A stretch of 55,195 nt of DNA from assembly GCA_964342575.1 (NCBI GenBank), contig CAYFGZ010000009.1, positions 1 through 55,195 of the forward strand. Reading direction: 5' to 3'. This DNA comes from GCA-002701455 sp964342575. Its GTDB lineage: Bacteria > Pseudomonadota > Alphaproteobacteria > Thalassobaculales > Thalassobaculaceae. The position numbers were made by a program, and so were the translations under genes. The notes beneath the pieces were generated by a model. The model was not told where the DNA came from, did not search any database, and saw nothing but the letters and a program-made list of their open reading frames with translations. This document shows, piece by piece, positions 1 through 8,009 of this stretch (the first letter of the stretch is position 1; every line of letters begins with the position of its first letter).

Positions 1-1
1 A

Positions 2-712
2 CGTATATTCAGTTTTGATGTTGATTTTCAAAGAGAGATTCAACAAGGCGACACCTTTTCCGTCCTCTTTAAAAGTCATAAAGACGACCATGGGAAAGTT
101 GTCCACCACGATAGCATCGACTGGACGAAAATGACGCTTGGTGGAAAGGTAATAGAATATGCAAGGTTCACCTCAAAAAATGGATTCAACGATTACTATG
201 ATCGTCACGGTAAAAGCGTGAAAAAAACCCTTATGCGTACGCCAATAGACGGCGCTAAACTAACTTCCCGATTTGGGAAACGGCGACATCCTATTTTAGG
301 GTTTACAAAAATGCATCGAGGGGTGGATTTTGCGGCCTCTAAAGGCACACCAATAATGGCCGCGGGTGACGGTGTAATTGAATCGTTAGGGCGAAATGGT
401 CCCTATGGGAAGTACATTCGTATCCGCCACAACTCCACCTATAAAACAGCTTATGCCCACCTCTCCAAATATAAAAAGGGATTAAGAAAAGGGCGTAGAG
501 TCCGCCAGGGCGCTATTATCGGTTATGTGGGTTCAACAGGTCGTTCGACAGGGCCACATCTCCACTACGAAGTAATAAAAAACGGCCGCAAGACGAATCC
601 TTTGAGCGTTAGATTGCCGGCAGGCAATCGGCTTAATCAAAAAGATTTGAAAAAATTTATGAAAATTTGGTCCACAATAGATGAAAGAATTCTTAAGGTT
701 AGCGAAGGCTAG
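2..712 (+). CDS. M23 family metallopeptidase, 5'-truncated
   Basis: This is the C-terminal part of a LytM/M23 zinc endopeptidase that cuts peptidoglycan cross-links in the periplasm. The frame is open from base 2 and the first internal Met is at 131, but the 43 codons before it (FDVDFQREIQQGDTFSVL) match the region that precedes the catalytic domain in DD-endopeptidases, so the gene starts left of the window. Zinc-site motifs are visible: HRGVDF, YAHLSKY and GPHLHYEV. The GSTGRSTGPHLHYE stretch is typical of the family. The N-terminal signal or membrane anchor and any LysM repeats would lie outside the window. It converges on the next gene, with about 100 bp between them. That gap holds an inverted repeat (AGAGGCT at 772-778, AGCCTCT at 793-799) without a U-tract. 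Family assignment is secure; the cell-wall role is known for the family, not shown here. Confidence 0.93.
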   Translation, partial: RIFSFDVDFQREIQQGDTFSVLFKSHKDDHGKVVHHDSIDWTKMTLGGKVIEYARFTSKNGFNDYYDRHGKSVKKTLMRTPIDGAKLTSRFGKRRHPILGFTKMHRGVDFAASKGTPIMAAGDGVIESLGRNGPYGKYIRIRHNSTYKTAYAHLSKYKKGLRKGRRVRQGAIIGYVGSTGRSTGPHLHYEVIKNGRKTNPLSVRLPAGNRLNQKDLKKFMKIWSTIDERILKVSEG

Positions 713-811
713 CTATACTCTGAGGCCTTACAAAAATTCAATTTGCCCAAATACCAGGACCTATATCGGCCAGAGGCTCACCACAAAAACTTAGCCTCTC
801 TAGTCCCCCCT

Positions 812-1672
812 TTAACTTTTGCCATACTTATACCAACCTCTACCTGATTTTCGTCCGGCCCTTCCTGCTGCCACTATTTGTTTTAGTATTGGCCTAGGAT
901 GGAACCTGTCACCATAAGCATCTTCTAATATCTTACCAACCTGCAAGTTCAGTGTATTACTTGTAAGGTCCATTAACTCGAATGGGCCAACCGGATGTCC
1001 AAGCCCCAGTTTACAGCCAATATCAATATCTTCAGGCGAACACGCGCCTTCCTCAACAAGTCTCAGCGCCTCATTCCACAATGCAAACAACATACGATTT
1101 ACCGCGAACCCAACCACATCTTTAACTTGAATAGGCACCTTGCCAACATCCCTACAGGCCTGCGCTGCAGACTCTAACGCTTGTTTACTCGAGTCCATCG
1201 CACTGATAACTTCCACCAGCTTCATTCTATGAACTGGCGAGAAAAAATGTAGGCCCACGAAATTTTTTTGCCTAGCTTCTGAAACATTCGACGATAATAC
1301 TGTTATAGAAATACTGGACGTATTCGAAGCGATAATACATTGGGTCGTTAGGATACTATCTAATTTCTTAAAGACTATACCCTTTGTTTCAAGGTCTTCG
1401 AATACCGCCTCTATCACCATATCACGATCGGAAAAAACTCCTAGATCCGTTGCGGTAGTGATATTGGAAAGTGCAGACGGTTTGTCTTCCTCAGTCCAAA
1501 ACCCTCTGGCGACGCCGGCATCTAAAACATCGGAAAGCTTTTCTAATGCTCTGCTCAGCTGCTCCTCCGAAGTATCGCTAAGTACAACAGATTTCCCTGC
1601 CAAGGCAAACACCAAAGCGATCTCTGAGCCCATCATACCCGCGCCAATTACACCAACTTTGCTTATTGCCAT
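812..1672 (-). CDS. 3-hydroxyacyl-CoA dehydrogenase
   Basis: This stand-alone NAD-dependent 3-hydroxyacyl-CoA dehydrogenase has 286 aa, the usual length of the HbdA/PaaH/SCHAD type. It would oxidise 3-hydroxyacyl-CoA to 3-oxoacyl-CoA in beta-oxidation or in a short-chain acyl-CoA pathway. The Rossmann motif GAGMMG is at residues 10-15. The catalytic pair His142 (LHFFSP) and Glu154 (LVEV) has the 12-residue spacing of human SCHAD, and Asn192 (AVNRML) fits the fourth active-site residue. The C-terminal domain ends with the typical GRAGRKSGRGWYKY. The start ATG at 1672 begins directly with the Rossmann strand. It is transcribed divergently from the SDR at 1851, with 178 bp between them. The exact substrate chain length cannot be read from the sequence. 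Confidence 0.93.
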   Translation of the reverse strand: MAISKVGVIGAGMMGSEIALVFALAGKSVVLSDTSEEQLSRALEKLSDVLDAGVARGFWTEEDKPSALSNITTATDLGVFSDRDMVIEAVFEDLETKGIVFKKLDSILTTQCIIASNTSSISITVLSSNVSEARQKNFVGLHFFSPVHRMKLVEVISAMDSSKQALESAAQACRDVGKVPIQVKDVVGFAVNRMLFALWNEALRLVEEGACSPEDIDIGCKLGLGHPVGPFELMDLTSNTLNLQVGKILEDAYGDRFHPRPILKQIVAAGRAGRKSGRGWYKYGKS

Positions 1673-1850
1673 TTTTTTCTCCCATAAAAGAAAGCATTAC
1701 GTAAACGATGTTGTATGCATCTATCTAATGAAAAATCTATATTATTTTAAATCAACCATTTCTCGTTATATGCTTATGGCACACTCTTGGAGCAACATAG
1801 TAGGTAATTTAAACGGGCGAGGATTCAAACCCCGAGCAAGGAGAACTATA

Positions 1851-2630
1851 ATGCGAATGCGAGATAGGATTGGACTAGTGACCGCAGCTGGATCAGGGAT
1901 GGGCAGAGCAGGAGCCATTCGCTTTGCAAAGGAGGGCGCATCTGTAGGCGTAGTAGACGTAGATGAACAAGCCGTAGCCGAAGTAGTTAAGGAGATTGAA
2001 CAAGCGGGAGGAAAAGCAAAAGGCATTGTCGCGGATTTAACAAAAGACGAAGACTCCAAGAGAATAGTTCTTGAAACGGCCCGCCACTTTAACGGCTTAG
2101 ATTTTGTATGGAACCATGTTGGTTATCCGGGTCCCGCTTCAGTCGAAGGTGTAGAGATGAAGGACTTTGATCTGACATTAGATTTGAATTTACGAACCGT
2201 TCTGGTAACCACAGATGCGGCTCTTACAGAGCTGAAAGCGCGTGGCGGAGGTAGTCTCTTATATACAGCGTCAACGTCTGGGTTAGCGGGATCAGGTTTT
2301 AGTCCAATTTATTCTATGGCCAAGTTTGGCGTGGTTGGTTTTGTCCGGGCTTTAGCAAAACGAGTTGCCGCAGATAATATTCGCGTGAATGCCGTTTGCC
2401 CCGGCCCGATAGACACACCAATGCTGCGCGTGTTCGTTGCACGCCCTGACCAACAGTCAACAACCGGGATGGACAAAGAAGAATTAGTTAAAAAGCGCGG
2501 CGGAGCTGGCCCCATGAATCGCCCAGGGAAACCGGAAGAGGTAGCCAACGCAGCACTATTCCTGCTCTCCAATGAGGCATCCTTCGTAAATGGAATTGCT
2601 ATGCCTGTGGACGGCGGTATTTCAGCTTAA
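1851..2630 (+). CDS. SDR family oxidoreductase with atypical motifs
   Basis: A 259-aa classical short-chain dehydrogenase/reductase. The open frame reaches back to 1458, but that extension is antisense to the neighbouring dehydrogenase. The ATG at 1851 has a strong AAGGAGA Shine-Dalgarno site at 1839-1845 and starts the Rossmann fold directly, so it is preferred. The catalytic Tyr154 and Lys158 (YSMAK) and the serine region around 141-143 are present. Two family motifs are altered: TGxxxGxG reads TAAGSGMG (residues 11-18), and NNAG reads NHVG (88-91). Asp36-Val-Asp38 after strand 2 suggests NAD rather than NADP. The C-terminal PVDGGISA is typical. The substrate is unknown. The stop codon overlaps the stop of the convergent amidohydrolase gene. 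Confidence 0.9.
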   Translation: MRMRDRIGLVTAAGSGMGRAGAIRFAKEGASVGVVDVDEQAVAEVVKEIEQAGGKAKGIVADLTKDEDSKRIVLETARHFNGLDFVWNHVGYPGPASVEGVEMKDFDLTLDLNLRTVLVTTDAALTELKARGGGSLLYTASTSGLAGSGFSPIYSMAKFGVVGFVRALAKRVAADNIRVNAVCPGPIDTPMLRVFVARPDQQSTTGMDKEELVKKRGGAGPMNRPGKPEEVANAALFLLSNEASFVNGIAMPVDGGISA

Positions 2631-3604
2631 AGACCAAATAGCCGCCGTGCATTTGCAGTCAACATCAAATCAACATCTTTCCTCGAACACGTCGCTTTTT
2701 CCACAACTCTTCTCGGATCCTGATCACCTATTGGAAATGGGTAATCTGAACCCAACAGAATTTTATCGGCTCCAACCTTTGCAATTAAAAAACTTAATAT
2801 GTCAGCTTGAAAAACTATGCTATCGAAATAAAGACGATGGAATTGTTCGACTGGATCCCCCACTAGTTTGGGAAAAGCTTTAAAATTTCGTTCCAAACGA
2901 CCCAACATATAAGGAAGCGCCCCTCCCCCCGTTGAAGCCACTAGAACAAGGTTTTGAAATCTCGTCAGATGTCCAGAAAATAATAGTCTACTTATCGCTA
3001 TTGATACGTCGGACACCCTACCCACAGCATTCATCATTTGCATATCGTTTAAACGAGCATCATCGGACCCAAACATCGGGTGCACAATTATAGGCACCCG
3101 TAACTCAGCCGCCATCTCCCAAAACGGATCTAAATCTGGATCGTCTAAATTTCCATATGTTCCCTTGGGCTGGGTTCCTATCATTGCCCCAGGCATCCCA
3201 GACTTTACCGCGTGTCTTAATACAGTTGCCGCATATTTTCCGGATTGCAAGGGCACCGTAGCCAGAGGAATCACGCCGTCCCGGTCTTTACATTCTGACA
3301 ACATACCCTCATTTAGAAACTGGCTCCACTCGGCACCTTCCTCTGGCCTTAGTTCGTAACCGAAGCTATCCAGCCACCCCCCTGACAGCTGCAAATCTAT
3401 GCCTGTACCCGCCATAAATTGTTGTCGATCCTCGAAAAACCTTAACTTTGGCATTATCGGTCTAGTCGGTTTTTTTTTGTTAAAAGCCAGCTGGAGCTTG
3501 TCTCCCGTTTGAATTAGATCAACTGACGGAAAATTTTGAGTCCGATTACTCAATTCCTCTAGCGTATTTTGTGGTAAAATGTGTGCATGGGTATCGATTA
3601 TCAT
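2627..3604 (-). CDS. ACMSD-type amidohydrolase with a His-to-Thr change
   Basis: A 325-aa amidohydrolase-2 family TIM barrel (PF04909), related to aminocarboxymuconate semialdehyde decarboxylase and to many metal-dependent decarboxylases and hydrolases. The first metal pair HxH is at His6 and His8 (DTHAHI), the third ligand His175 is in IIVHPMF, and Asp287 is in LLGSDYPFP. The segment that normally reads AHGGGALP reads ASTGGGALP here (residues 223-231), so the conserved His, the catalytic base H228 of ACMSD, is replaced by Thr225. The rest of the barrel is intact and full length, so this looks like a functional divergence rather than decay. It starts at ATG 3604 directly before the first motif. 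It lies tail to tail with the SDR at 1851. The substrate is unknown. Confidence 0.9.
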   Translation of the reverse strand: MIIDTHAHILPQNTLEELSNRTQNFPSVDLIQTGDKLQLAFNKKKPTRPIMPKLRFFEDRQQFMAGTGIDLQLSGGWLDSFGYELRPEEGAEWSQFLNEGMLSECKDRDGVIPLATVPLQSGKYAATVLRHAVKSGMPGAMIGTQPKGTYGNLDDPDLDPFWEMAAELRVPIIVHPMFGSDDARLNDMQMMNAVGRVSDVSIAISRLLFSGHLTRFQNLVLVASTGGGALPYMLGRLERNFKAFPKLVGDPVEQFHRLYFDSIVFQADILSFLIAKVGADKILLGSDYPFPIGDQDPRRVVEKATCSRKDVDLMLTANARRLFGL

Positions 3605-4020
3605 AGAGTAATATCTCTCTTTATCATGTGTTTTTCATCGCAAATTTAAAGCTGATAACTCACCACATATGTGAAAAATGGTGTTTTCAGGATATACACC
3701 AGTTAGTCTAAACAGAACTAAGGTTGTTTTAGCTGAAATATAACTACAATTCAAAACTTGTTATGCGAGCCAAGCAAGAATAAACGTCAAGAACGTATAC
3801 CTGGCTTAGCCATTATAATTGTTCTTATTTGGCCAGATATATTGGCCTTTATACAGTAATCAGAAAGTAATTACTTAATCCGAAGGTAGGGAAAACTGAC
3901 AAAAAGTTATAGCCCACCCAAAATGCTGCCCATTATTGAATTTTTCAGGGACATTACTGAATTTTTTGCAACTTTTTCCACTTTATTGCCATTTTGGAAC
4001 ATACTAAGTGCAAAATTTGC
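3605..4020. other. Non-coding stretch, nothing recognised
   Basis: About 415 bp between the start of the amidohydrolase gene and the proposed csp promoter. Every frame is broken by stops, and no conserved protein motif was seen on either strand. A small palindrome (CACATATGTG, about 3664-3673) and a direct repeat of TGAATTTTT near 3938 and 3958 are visible. The upstream promoter of the amidohydrolase presumably lies in its left part. A 75-codon minus-strand frame (3907-4134) has only a GTG start with no Shine-Dalgarno site and is not called. Confidence 0.4.
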
Positions 4021-4049
4021 TTGACCTGAAGAGAAACAAGGCACATATC
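4021..4049 (+). promoter_or_regulatory. Candidate sigma-70 promoter for the cold-shock gene
   Basis: TTGACC (4021-4026) and CATATC (4044-4049) are separated by 17 bp. Transcription would start near 4056 and give a leader of roughly 135 nt before the ATG at 4193. Long 5' leaders are typical of cspA-type genes, where they act as RNA thermosensors. The -10 match is only moderate, so this is inference. Confidence 0.35.
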
Positions 4050-4192
4050 CATAGGCTGTTGCGAAAGTGTCTTGTGAATACCGAATGAACACAAATTTAA
4101 GCTCACTCAAAAATTTCCCTGACATTGTTAACACTACACCAGGCTACCCGTATTGGGTAGTTTTTGAAATACGCACGTCCAAGGAGACTATA

Positions 4193-4399
4193 ATGGCGAC
4201 CGGTACCGTTAAATGGTTTAATCCAACAAAAGGCTACGGCTTCATTCAACCTGATGAAGGAGGGGCCGATGCTTTCGTTCATATCACGGCTTTAGAAGCG
4301 TCAGGAATCGACACTTTAAATGAAGGCGCGAAAGTCGAATTCGAACTCGAAGTCGGCAGAAATGGCAAACAAGCAGCAGCCAATCTGAAGCTACTATAA
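4193..4399 (+). CDS. Cold-shock domain protein (CspA family)
   Basis: A 68-aa cold-shock protein, a single OB-fold that binds single-stranded RNA and DNA and melts mRNA secondary structure. The RNP1-like motif KGYGFI and RNP2-like motif DAFVHI are both present after the opening TGTVKWFN, and the length is exactly that of the family. The frame extends upstream to 4067, but the ATG at 4193 follows an AAGGAGA Shine-Dalgarno site at 4181-4187 and matches the family start. It stands alone, with a long leader upstream and the end of the minus-strand thiolase operon downstream. The name cspA is not assigned because alphaproteobacteria carry several paralogues that this sequence does not separate. 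Confidence 0.95.
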   Translation: MATGTVKWFNPTKGYGFIQPDEGGADAFVHITALEASGIDTLNEGAKVEFELEVGRNGKQAAANLKLL

Positions 4400-4401
4400 A
4401 A

Positions 4402-4428
4402 AAAATTTTCAGGCCTGAAGCTGGCCTG
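4402..4428 (-). terminator. Candidate rho-independent terminator of the thiolase operon
   Basis: On the minus strand a 6-bp perfect stem (CAGGCC/GGCCTG, plus-strand positions 4410-4415 and 4423-4428) with a 7-nt loop is followed by AAAA and then a run of eight or more T (plus-strand A-run 4398-4405). It lies about 75 bp after the thiolase stop. The stem is short and the A spacer is unusual, so strength is uncertain. In the plus direction the hairpin has no U-tract. Confidence 0.45.
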
Positions 4429-4504
4429 TGCTTGAATATGTCAGGGACAACGTTGGGACGCTAAATACTGGCTTCCCAACAGTCTCGTCGATTTCGATGG
4501 GACC

Positions 4505-5644
4505 TTATTGAACATTCGTCAGAACGATGTTACCGCTTGCGCTGAACATTCCTCCTACACCGTGGACCATAGAAATTTCGGCGCCGTCAATCTGGGCTGG
4601 TGCGGTACCCCGCATTTGCCGCACGCCTTCCTGTAAAGCATACATACCGTACATGCCGGAATGCATATAACTCAGTCCCCCACCGTTAGTATTTAGTGGC
4701 AGGCATCCTCCCATTCTTGTATTTCCTTCAGCGATAAAATCGCCAGCTTCACCGCGATCAACAAATCCAAGATCCTCTAGACCGTAAATGGGTAGGTGAG
4801 CGAAGGCGTCATAAATCATGAGATGGTCAACGTCGGAATGCGAAATGCCGGCCGACTCAAAAGCATTTGACCCAGCCACTCGAAAGGCTGCAGACGAAGT
4901 AAAGTCTTCCATCTGGCTTATCATTGGAGTTTCACAGCTTTCTCCAGTTCCCCGAATATAAACCGGCTTTTGCGCTAGATCTTTTGCTTTATCAGATTTA
5001 GTCAATACTAATGCCCCTCCACCATCTGTCACTAGGCAACACATTAGCAACCTGAAGGGGTAGCAAATCATCTTGGAATCAAGCACATCATCAACGGTGA
5101 TTGGGTCTTTGAAACTGGCTCTAGGGTTCTTTCCTGCCCACTCCCGCTGGATAACCGATACCATAGCCAGCGTTTCCTCTCTTAAACCGTAATCTTTCAT
5201 ATAGCGCAGTACCGGGATGGTAAACATCGTGGGTGGTCGTGTTACTCCAAATGGACGCTCAAATTGCTGTTGAAAAAGAGAGGGAAAAATAGAAGATCCA
5301 TGTCTCCCGAGACCCGAGCGGCCACTTTCCCCATGAGTTATTAAAACAGTTTCACAAAAGCCTTCATTAATCGCAGCCACAGCATGCCGCACAAGTAACA
5401 TAAATGAACAACCTCCAACCGAGGTTCCATCTAACCACCTCGGCACTATTCCAAGGTAATGCGCTATTTCTACAGCGTTATGGCCTCCCGTTGCTATTCC
5501 ATCTATATCCGAGAGTTTTAGACCTGCATCTGAAATAGCATTCAGCGCGCCATCCGCATGTAGTTGCACTTGCGACATACTAGGAACTTTTCCGAGCTCA
5601 GTAGTTTCCGATGCCCCAACGATAGCGACAGAATTACGCTTCAT
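4505..5644 (-). CDS. SCP2-type thiolase / Ltp2-like aldolase
   Basis: A 379-aa thiolase-fold protein of the sterol-carrier/lipid-transfer (SCPx, Ltp) branch. Cys79 sits in SVGGCSF where biosynthetic thiolases have their nucleophile, but the classical GHPxGAxG His loop is replaced by SYMHSGMYG (325-333), with HGVGG at 361-365. Such divergent thiolase-fold proteins pair with a DUF35 partner. In mycobacterial cholesterol degradation Ltp2 with a DUF35 protein acts as a retro-aldolase on a 3-hydroxyacyl-CoA. Here the DUF35 gene ends only 5 bp upstream, strongly suggesting a complex. It is the last gene of a four-gene operon (SDR, MaoC, DUF35, this). It could be a true thiolase or an aldolase; the sequence favours the non-classical type. 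Confidence 0.88.
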   Translation of the reverse strand: MKRNSVAIVGASETTELGKVPSMSQVQLHADGALNAISDAGLKLSDIDGIATGGHNAVEIAHYLGIVPRWLDGTSVGGCSFMLLVRHAVAAINEGFCETVLITHGESGRSGLGRHGSSIFPSLFQQQFERPFGVTRPPTMFTIPVLRYMKDYGLREETLAMVSVIQREWAGKNPRASFKDPITVDDVLDSKMICYPFRLLMCCLVTDGGGALVLTKSDKAKDLAQKPVYIRGTGESCETPMISQMEDFTSSAAFRVAGSNAFESAGISHSDVDHLMIYDAFAHLPIYGLEDLGFVDRGEAGDFIAEGNTRMGGCLPLNTNGGGLSYMHSGMYGMYALQEGVRQMRGTAPAQIDGAEISMVHGVGGMFSASGNIVLTNVQ

Positions 5645-5649
5645 CCTAT

Positions 5650-6060
5650 TTAGCCCTCCCTTGGTTTAAATTGTGGAAGAGTAATCTCTTCACTGACTTT
5701 TTCGAACGTGACCTCCAACGGCATATCTAAAATTAACGCTTCAGGCGTTTGCTCGCATCCCACTATGTTACACATCATTTTGGGACCCTCCTCAAGCTTT
5801 GCTATGGCTATTGCATATGGCGGGATGAAACCAGGCGCTGGAAGATGACTGATGATGTAACTATGCAGTGTCGCGCGGCCCGTTGCTTTCAATACAGAAA
5901 CATCCTTACTCCCGCACGACGGACAGAAATGGCGCGGTGGAAAATACGTTTTTTCGCATTTGTGACATCTTTGAATTCGAAGTTCTCCCAGCCTAGTACC
6001 ATCCCAAAAATGCTGTGTCTCTGGTGTTGGATTGGGTAATTCTCTGTTGTCGGCACTCAT
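5650..6060 (-). CDS. DUF35 Zn-ribbon/OB-fold acyl-CoA-binding partner
   Basis: A 136-aa protein with an N-terminal rubredoxin-like zinc ribbon (Cys32, Cys35, Cys46, Cys49 in CHKC and CPSC) followed by the OB-fold of the DUF35 family (PF12172 plus PF01796). Members bind acyl-CoA and form complexes with SCP2-type thiolases, and with MaoC hydratases in ChsH1-ChsH2. The motif LHSYIISHLPAPGF, then PPYAIAIAKLEEGP, is characteristic. It is encoded 5 bp before the thiolase-like gene and about 50 bp after the MaoC gene, so it most likely works with one or both. The start ATG at 6060 gives the standard length. The assignment is firm; the partner choice is inferred from gene order. Confidence 0.92.
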   Translation of the reverse strand: MSADNRELPNPTPETQHFWDGTRLGELRIQRCHKCEKTYFPPRHFCPSCGSKDVSVLKATGRATLHSYIISHLPAPGFIPPYAIAIAKLEEGPKMMCNIVGCEQTPEALILDMPLEVTFEKVSEEITLPQFKPREG

Positions 6061-6108
6061 ACTTTTATTCCATCCTCTTAAGCTCTATATCTACTGCTTT
6101 ATTCAGTA

Positions 6109-6978
6109 TCAATTTTCTATAGTAGCGAGACCATTGTTCAAGACAATCACGTCTCTTTCCAATACCTTCGATCTAAAAGATATCTGGCCACCATCAACCC
6201 AGATTTGGGTCCGTATTGTCTCACCTGGGTAAACAGGAGACGAAAATCTCAGCTGCAATGATTTTAATTTTTCGGCCTCATAATTACAGCAAGATTTCAA
6301 AATTGCGTGCCCAGCAACCCCTAAAGAACAAAGCCCATGTAAAATCGGCCTTTGGAACCCAGCTGCTTTGGCAACGGATGGGCTAGCATGCAAAGGATTG
6401 TAATCCCCAGACAACCGGTAAATAAGGGCAGCCCTTTCAAGAGTAGAAAGATCCGTTTCAAAATCGGGCATTCTATTAGGTAATTCGTGGGGTGCTGGTG
6501 TTTCGTCGCTTGGTCCACCGTAACCCCCATCTCCTCTAGCAAAGGTCGTCGATGTCAAGGTAGCTAGGTGTTGTCCGGAACTAGAATCTCTAAGGGTCCT
6601 CTCCGTTAGTATTAGCGCCCCCTTTTCCGCCCCTTTGTCCACCAAGCCAGTGACTTTTGACTGAGCCGTTATAGTAGCAGAGGTCGGTAATGGATTGTGC
6701 AGCACTAATTTCTGCTCACCATGCAGAACCTTAACCCAGTCGATCCCTGTCTCTGGATCCCTAGACCAGAAACCCGGGCTCCCCAAAACGACTGCCATAG
6801 TAGGCAGCGCTTGGAAGCATTCCGATTCTTCAAAAACATATCGAAGTTGCCGCTCATCCATTGGATCGGCTCCCAAGCCGATCCCCAGGGCATACAAAAT
6901 CGTATCGTTGGTCGTGTAAGTTTGCGTTACTTCCTTGAACGGCCAGTTCTTAAGCTTGTGATAATCAAAACTCATCAA
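6109..6978 (-). CDS. MaoC family (R)-specific 2-enoyl-CoA hydratase
   Basis: A 289-aa double hot-dog hydratase of the MFE-2/HSD17B4 hydratase-2 type. The N-terminal half is the degenerate MaoC_dehydratas_N fold. The C-terminal half carries the hydratase-2 signature YRLSGDYNPLHA with catalytic Asp192 and His197, followed by GFQRPILHGLCSLG. It would add water to trans-2-enoyl-CoA to give (R)-3-hydroxyacyl-CoA. Upstream in the same operon lies an SDR resembling the dehydrogenase part of HSD17B4, so the two genes together match the split form of that bifunctional enzyme. Start ATG at 6978 or 6975. Assignment is firm; chain-length specificity is unknown. Confidence 0.93.
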   Translation of the reverse strand: MMSFDYHKLKNWPFKEVTQTYTTNDTILYALGIGLGADPMDERQLRYVFEESECFQALPTMAVVLGSPGFWSRDPETGIDWVKVLHGEQKLVLHNPLPTSATITAQSKVTGLVDKGAEKGALILTERTLRDSSSGQHLATLTSTTFARGDGGYGGPSDETPAPHELPNRMPDFETDLSTLERAALIYRLSGDYNPLHASPSVAKAAGFQRPILHGLCSLGVAGHAILKSCCNYEAEKLKSLQLRFSSPVYPGETIRTQIWVDGGQISFRSKVLERDVIVLNNGLATIEN

Positions 6979-7009
6979 AATATTCCAACTAATATCTCTG
7001 GTTTAATAT

Positions 7010-7927
7010 TTAAATAGGATCCCAGCTGAATACATCCTGCGATCTATCCAGAGGATAAAAACTAGCCTGCATAGACGGAATGGCATGCTCTAAGACCGTT
7101 TCTGGTGTCCATCCTTCCCCTCGATGCACCGACCTAATAGGCCGAGATTGGCCCATCAGAAATATCTCGTTATTCCTTACCCCAAAAATTTGGCCCGTCA
7201 CTTCTGACCCAGGAGCACATAATGCAACGGCGACTGGTGCAATCTTTGCTGTTGTCATCGTTTTTAATTTTTCCACCCGGGCCCGCTGTAATTCATCCCC
7301 GATTGGGATGGTTCCTATCATACGGCTCCATGCAAAAGGCGATATACAGTTGGAGCGAACGTTAAACCGCCCCATATCTAGTGCGATTGATTTCGACAAC
7401 CCAGCTATACCAAGTTTCGCCGCAGAATAATTGGCCTGGCCAAAGTTTCCAACTAACCCAGAAGTCGAGGTCATGTGAATAAAAGCACCGGACTCTTGCT
7501 CTCGAAAAATAGTCGCTGCCGCCCTACTTACATTGAAACTGCCTTTGAGATGCACCGCAATAACTGAGTCCCAATCATCCTCTGTCATTTTGTGAAATAT
7601 TACGTCCCGCAAGATCCCAGCATTATTGATTACAATATCCAATCCACCAAGTTCTTCAACAGCTTGACCAACCATCCCTTCAGCAGCAGCAAAGTCGGAA
7701 ACACTGTCAAAATTTACTGCGGCTTTTCCCCCAGCATCTTCTATCTCTTTTGCTACTTCCATTGCCGGTATACGATCAGCGCCTTCTCCTTGCGTTGTTC
7801 CTCCAAGATCGTTGACAAGAATTTTCGCTCCAGCCGCGGCAAAAGCTAGAGCATAATCTCGTCCTATGCCTCTACCACCACCAGTCACCAGCGCTACTTT
7901 TCCATCCAAAAGTCGTTTACCCGACAT
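7010..7927 (-). CDS. SDR, (3R)-hydroxyacyl-CoA dehydrogenase-like (HSD17B4 type)
   Basis: A 305-aa SDR with TGGGRGIG at residues 15-22, NNAG at 101-104 and catalytic Tyr167 and Lys171 (YSAAK). The insertion NDLGGTTQGEG after strand 2 and the extended C-terminal region are typical of the dehydrogenase domain of peroxisomal multifunctional enzyme 2. It therefore probably oxidises (3R)-hydroxyacyl-CoA made by the MaoC hydratase encoded 31 bp downstream. The frame is open to 7978, but the ATG at 7927 has a GGAGAG Shine-Dalgarno site and begins just before the Rossmann strand, so that start is used. It is the first gene of the SDR-MaoC-DUF35-thiolase operon and is divergent from the acyl-CoA dehydrogenase at 8101. 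Confidence 0.92.
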   Translation of the reverse strand: MSGKRLLDGKVALVTGGGRGIGRDYALAFAAAGAKILVNDLGGTTQGEGADRIPAMEVAKEIEDAGGKAAVNFDSVSDFAAAEGMVGQAVEELGGLDIVINNAGILRDVIFHKMTEDDWDSVIAVHLKGSFNVSRAAATIFREQESGAFIHMTSTSGLVGNFGQANYSAAKLGIAGLSKSIALDMGRFNVRSNCISPFAWSRMIGTIPIGDELQRARVEKLKTMTTAKIAPVAVALCAPGSEVTGQIFGVRNNEIFLMGQSRPIRSVHRGEGWTPETVLEHAIPSMQASFYPLDRSQDVFSWDPI

Positions 7928-8009
7928 CTTACTCTCCAATATTCTGTCGCTTTGCCTCGCAAAGCAAATTTTAAGCAAACCGCTTGTTATGCGTTAAATG
8001 TTAAATTAA

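Noticed and set aside
772..799. Inverted repeat AGAGGCT/AGCCTCT between the M23 and dehydrogenase genes as a terminator
   Set aside because: The loop is 14 nt and no U-tract follows on either strand, so it is not called as a terminator.
1811..1840. GGATTCAAACCCCGAGC resembling a tRNA T-arm
   Set aside because: No acceptor, D or anticodon arm can be formed with the flanking bases.
1458..1850. N-terminal extension of the SDR frame at 1458-1850
   Set aside because: It lies antisense to the 3-hydroxyacyl-CoA dehydrogenase, has no family motif, and ATG 1851 has a strong Shine-Dalgarno site.
3907..4134. 75-codon minus-strand frame upstream of the cold-shock gene
   Set aside because: It begins with GTG without a Shine-Dalgarno site, overlaps the csp leader on the other strand and matches no family I recognise.
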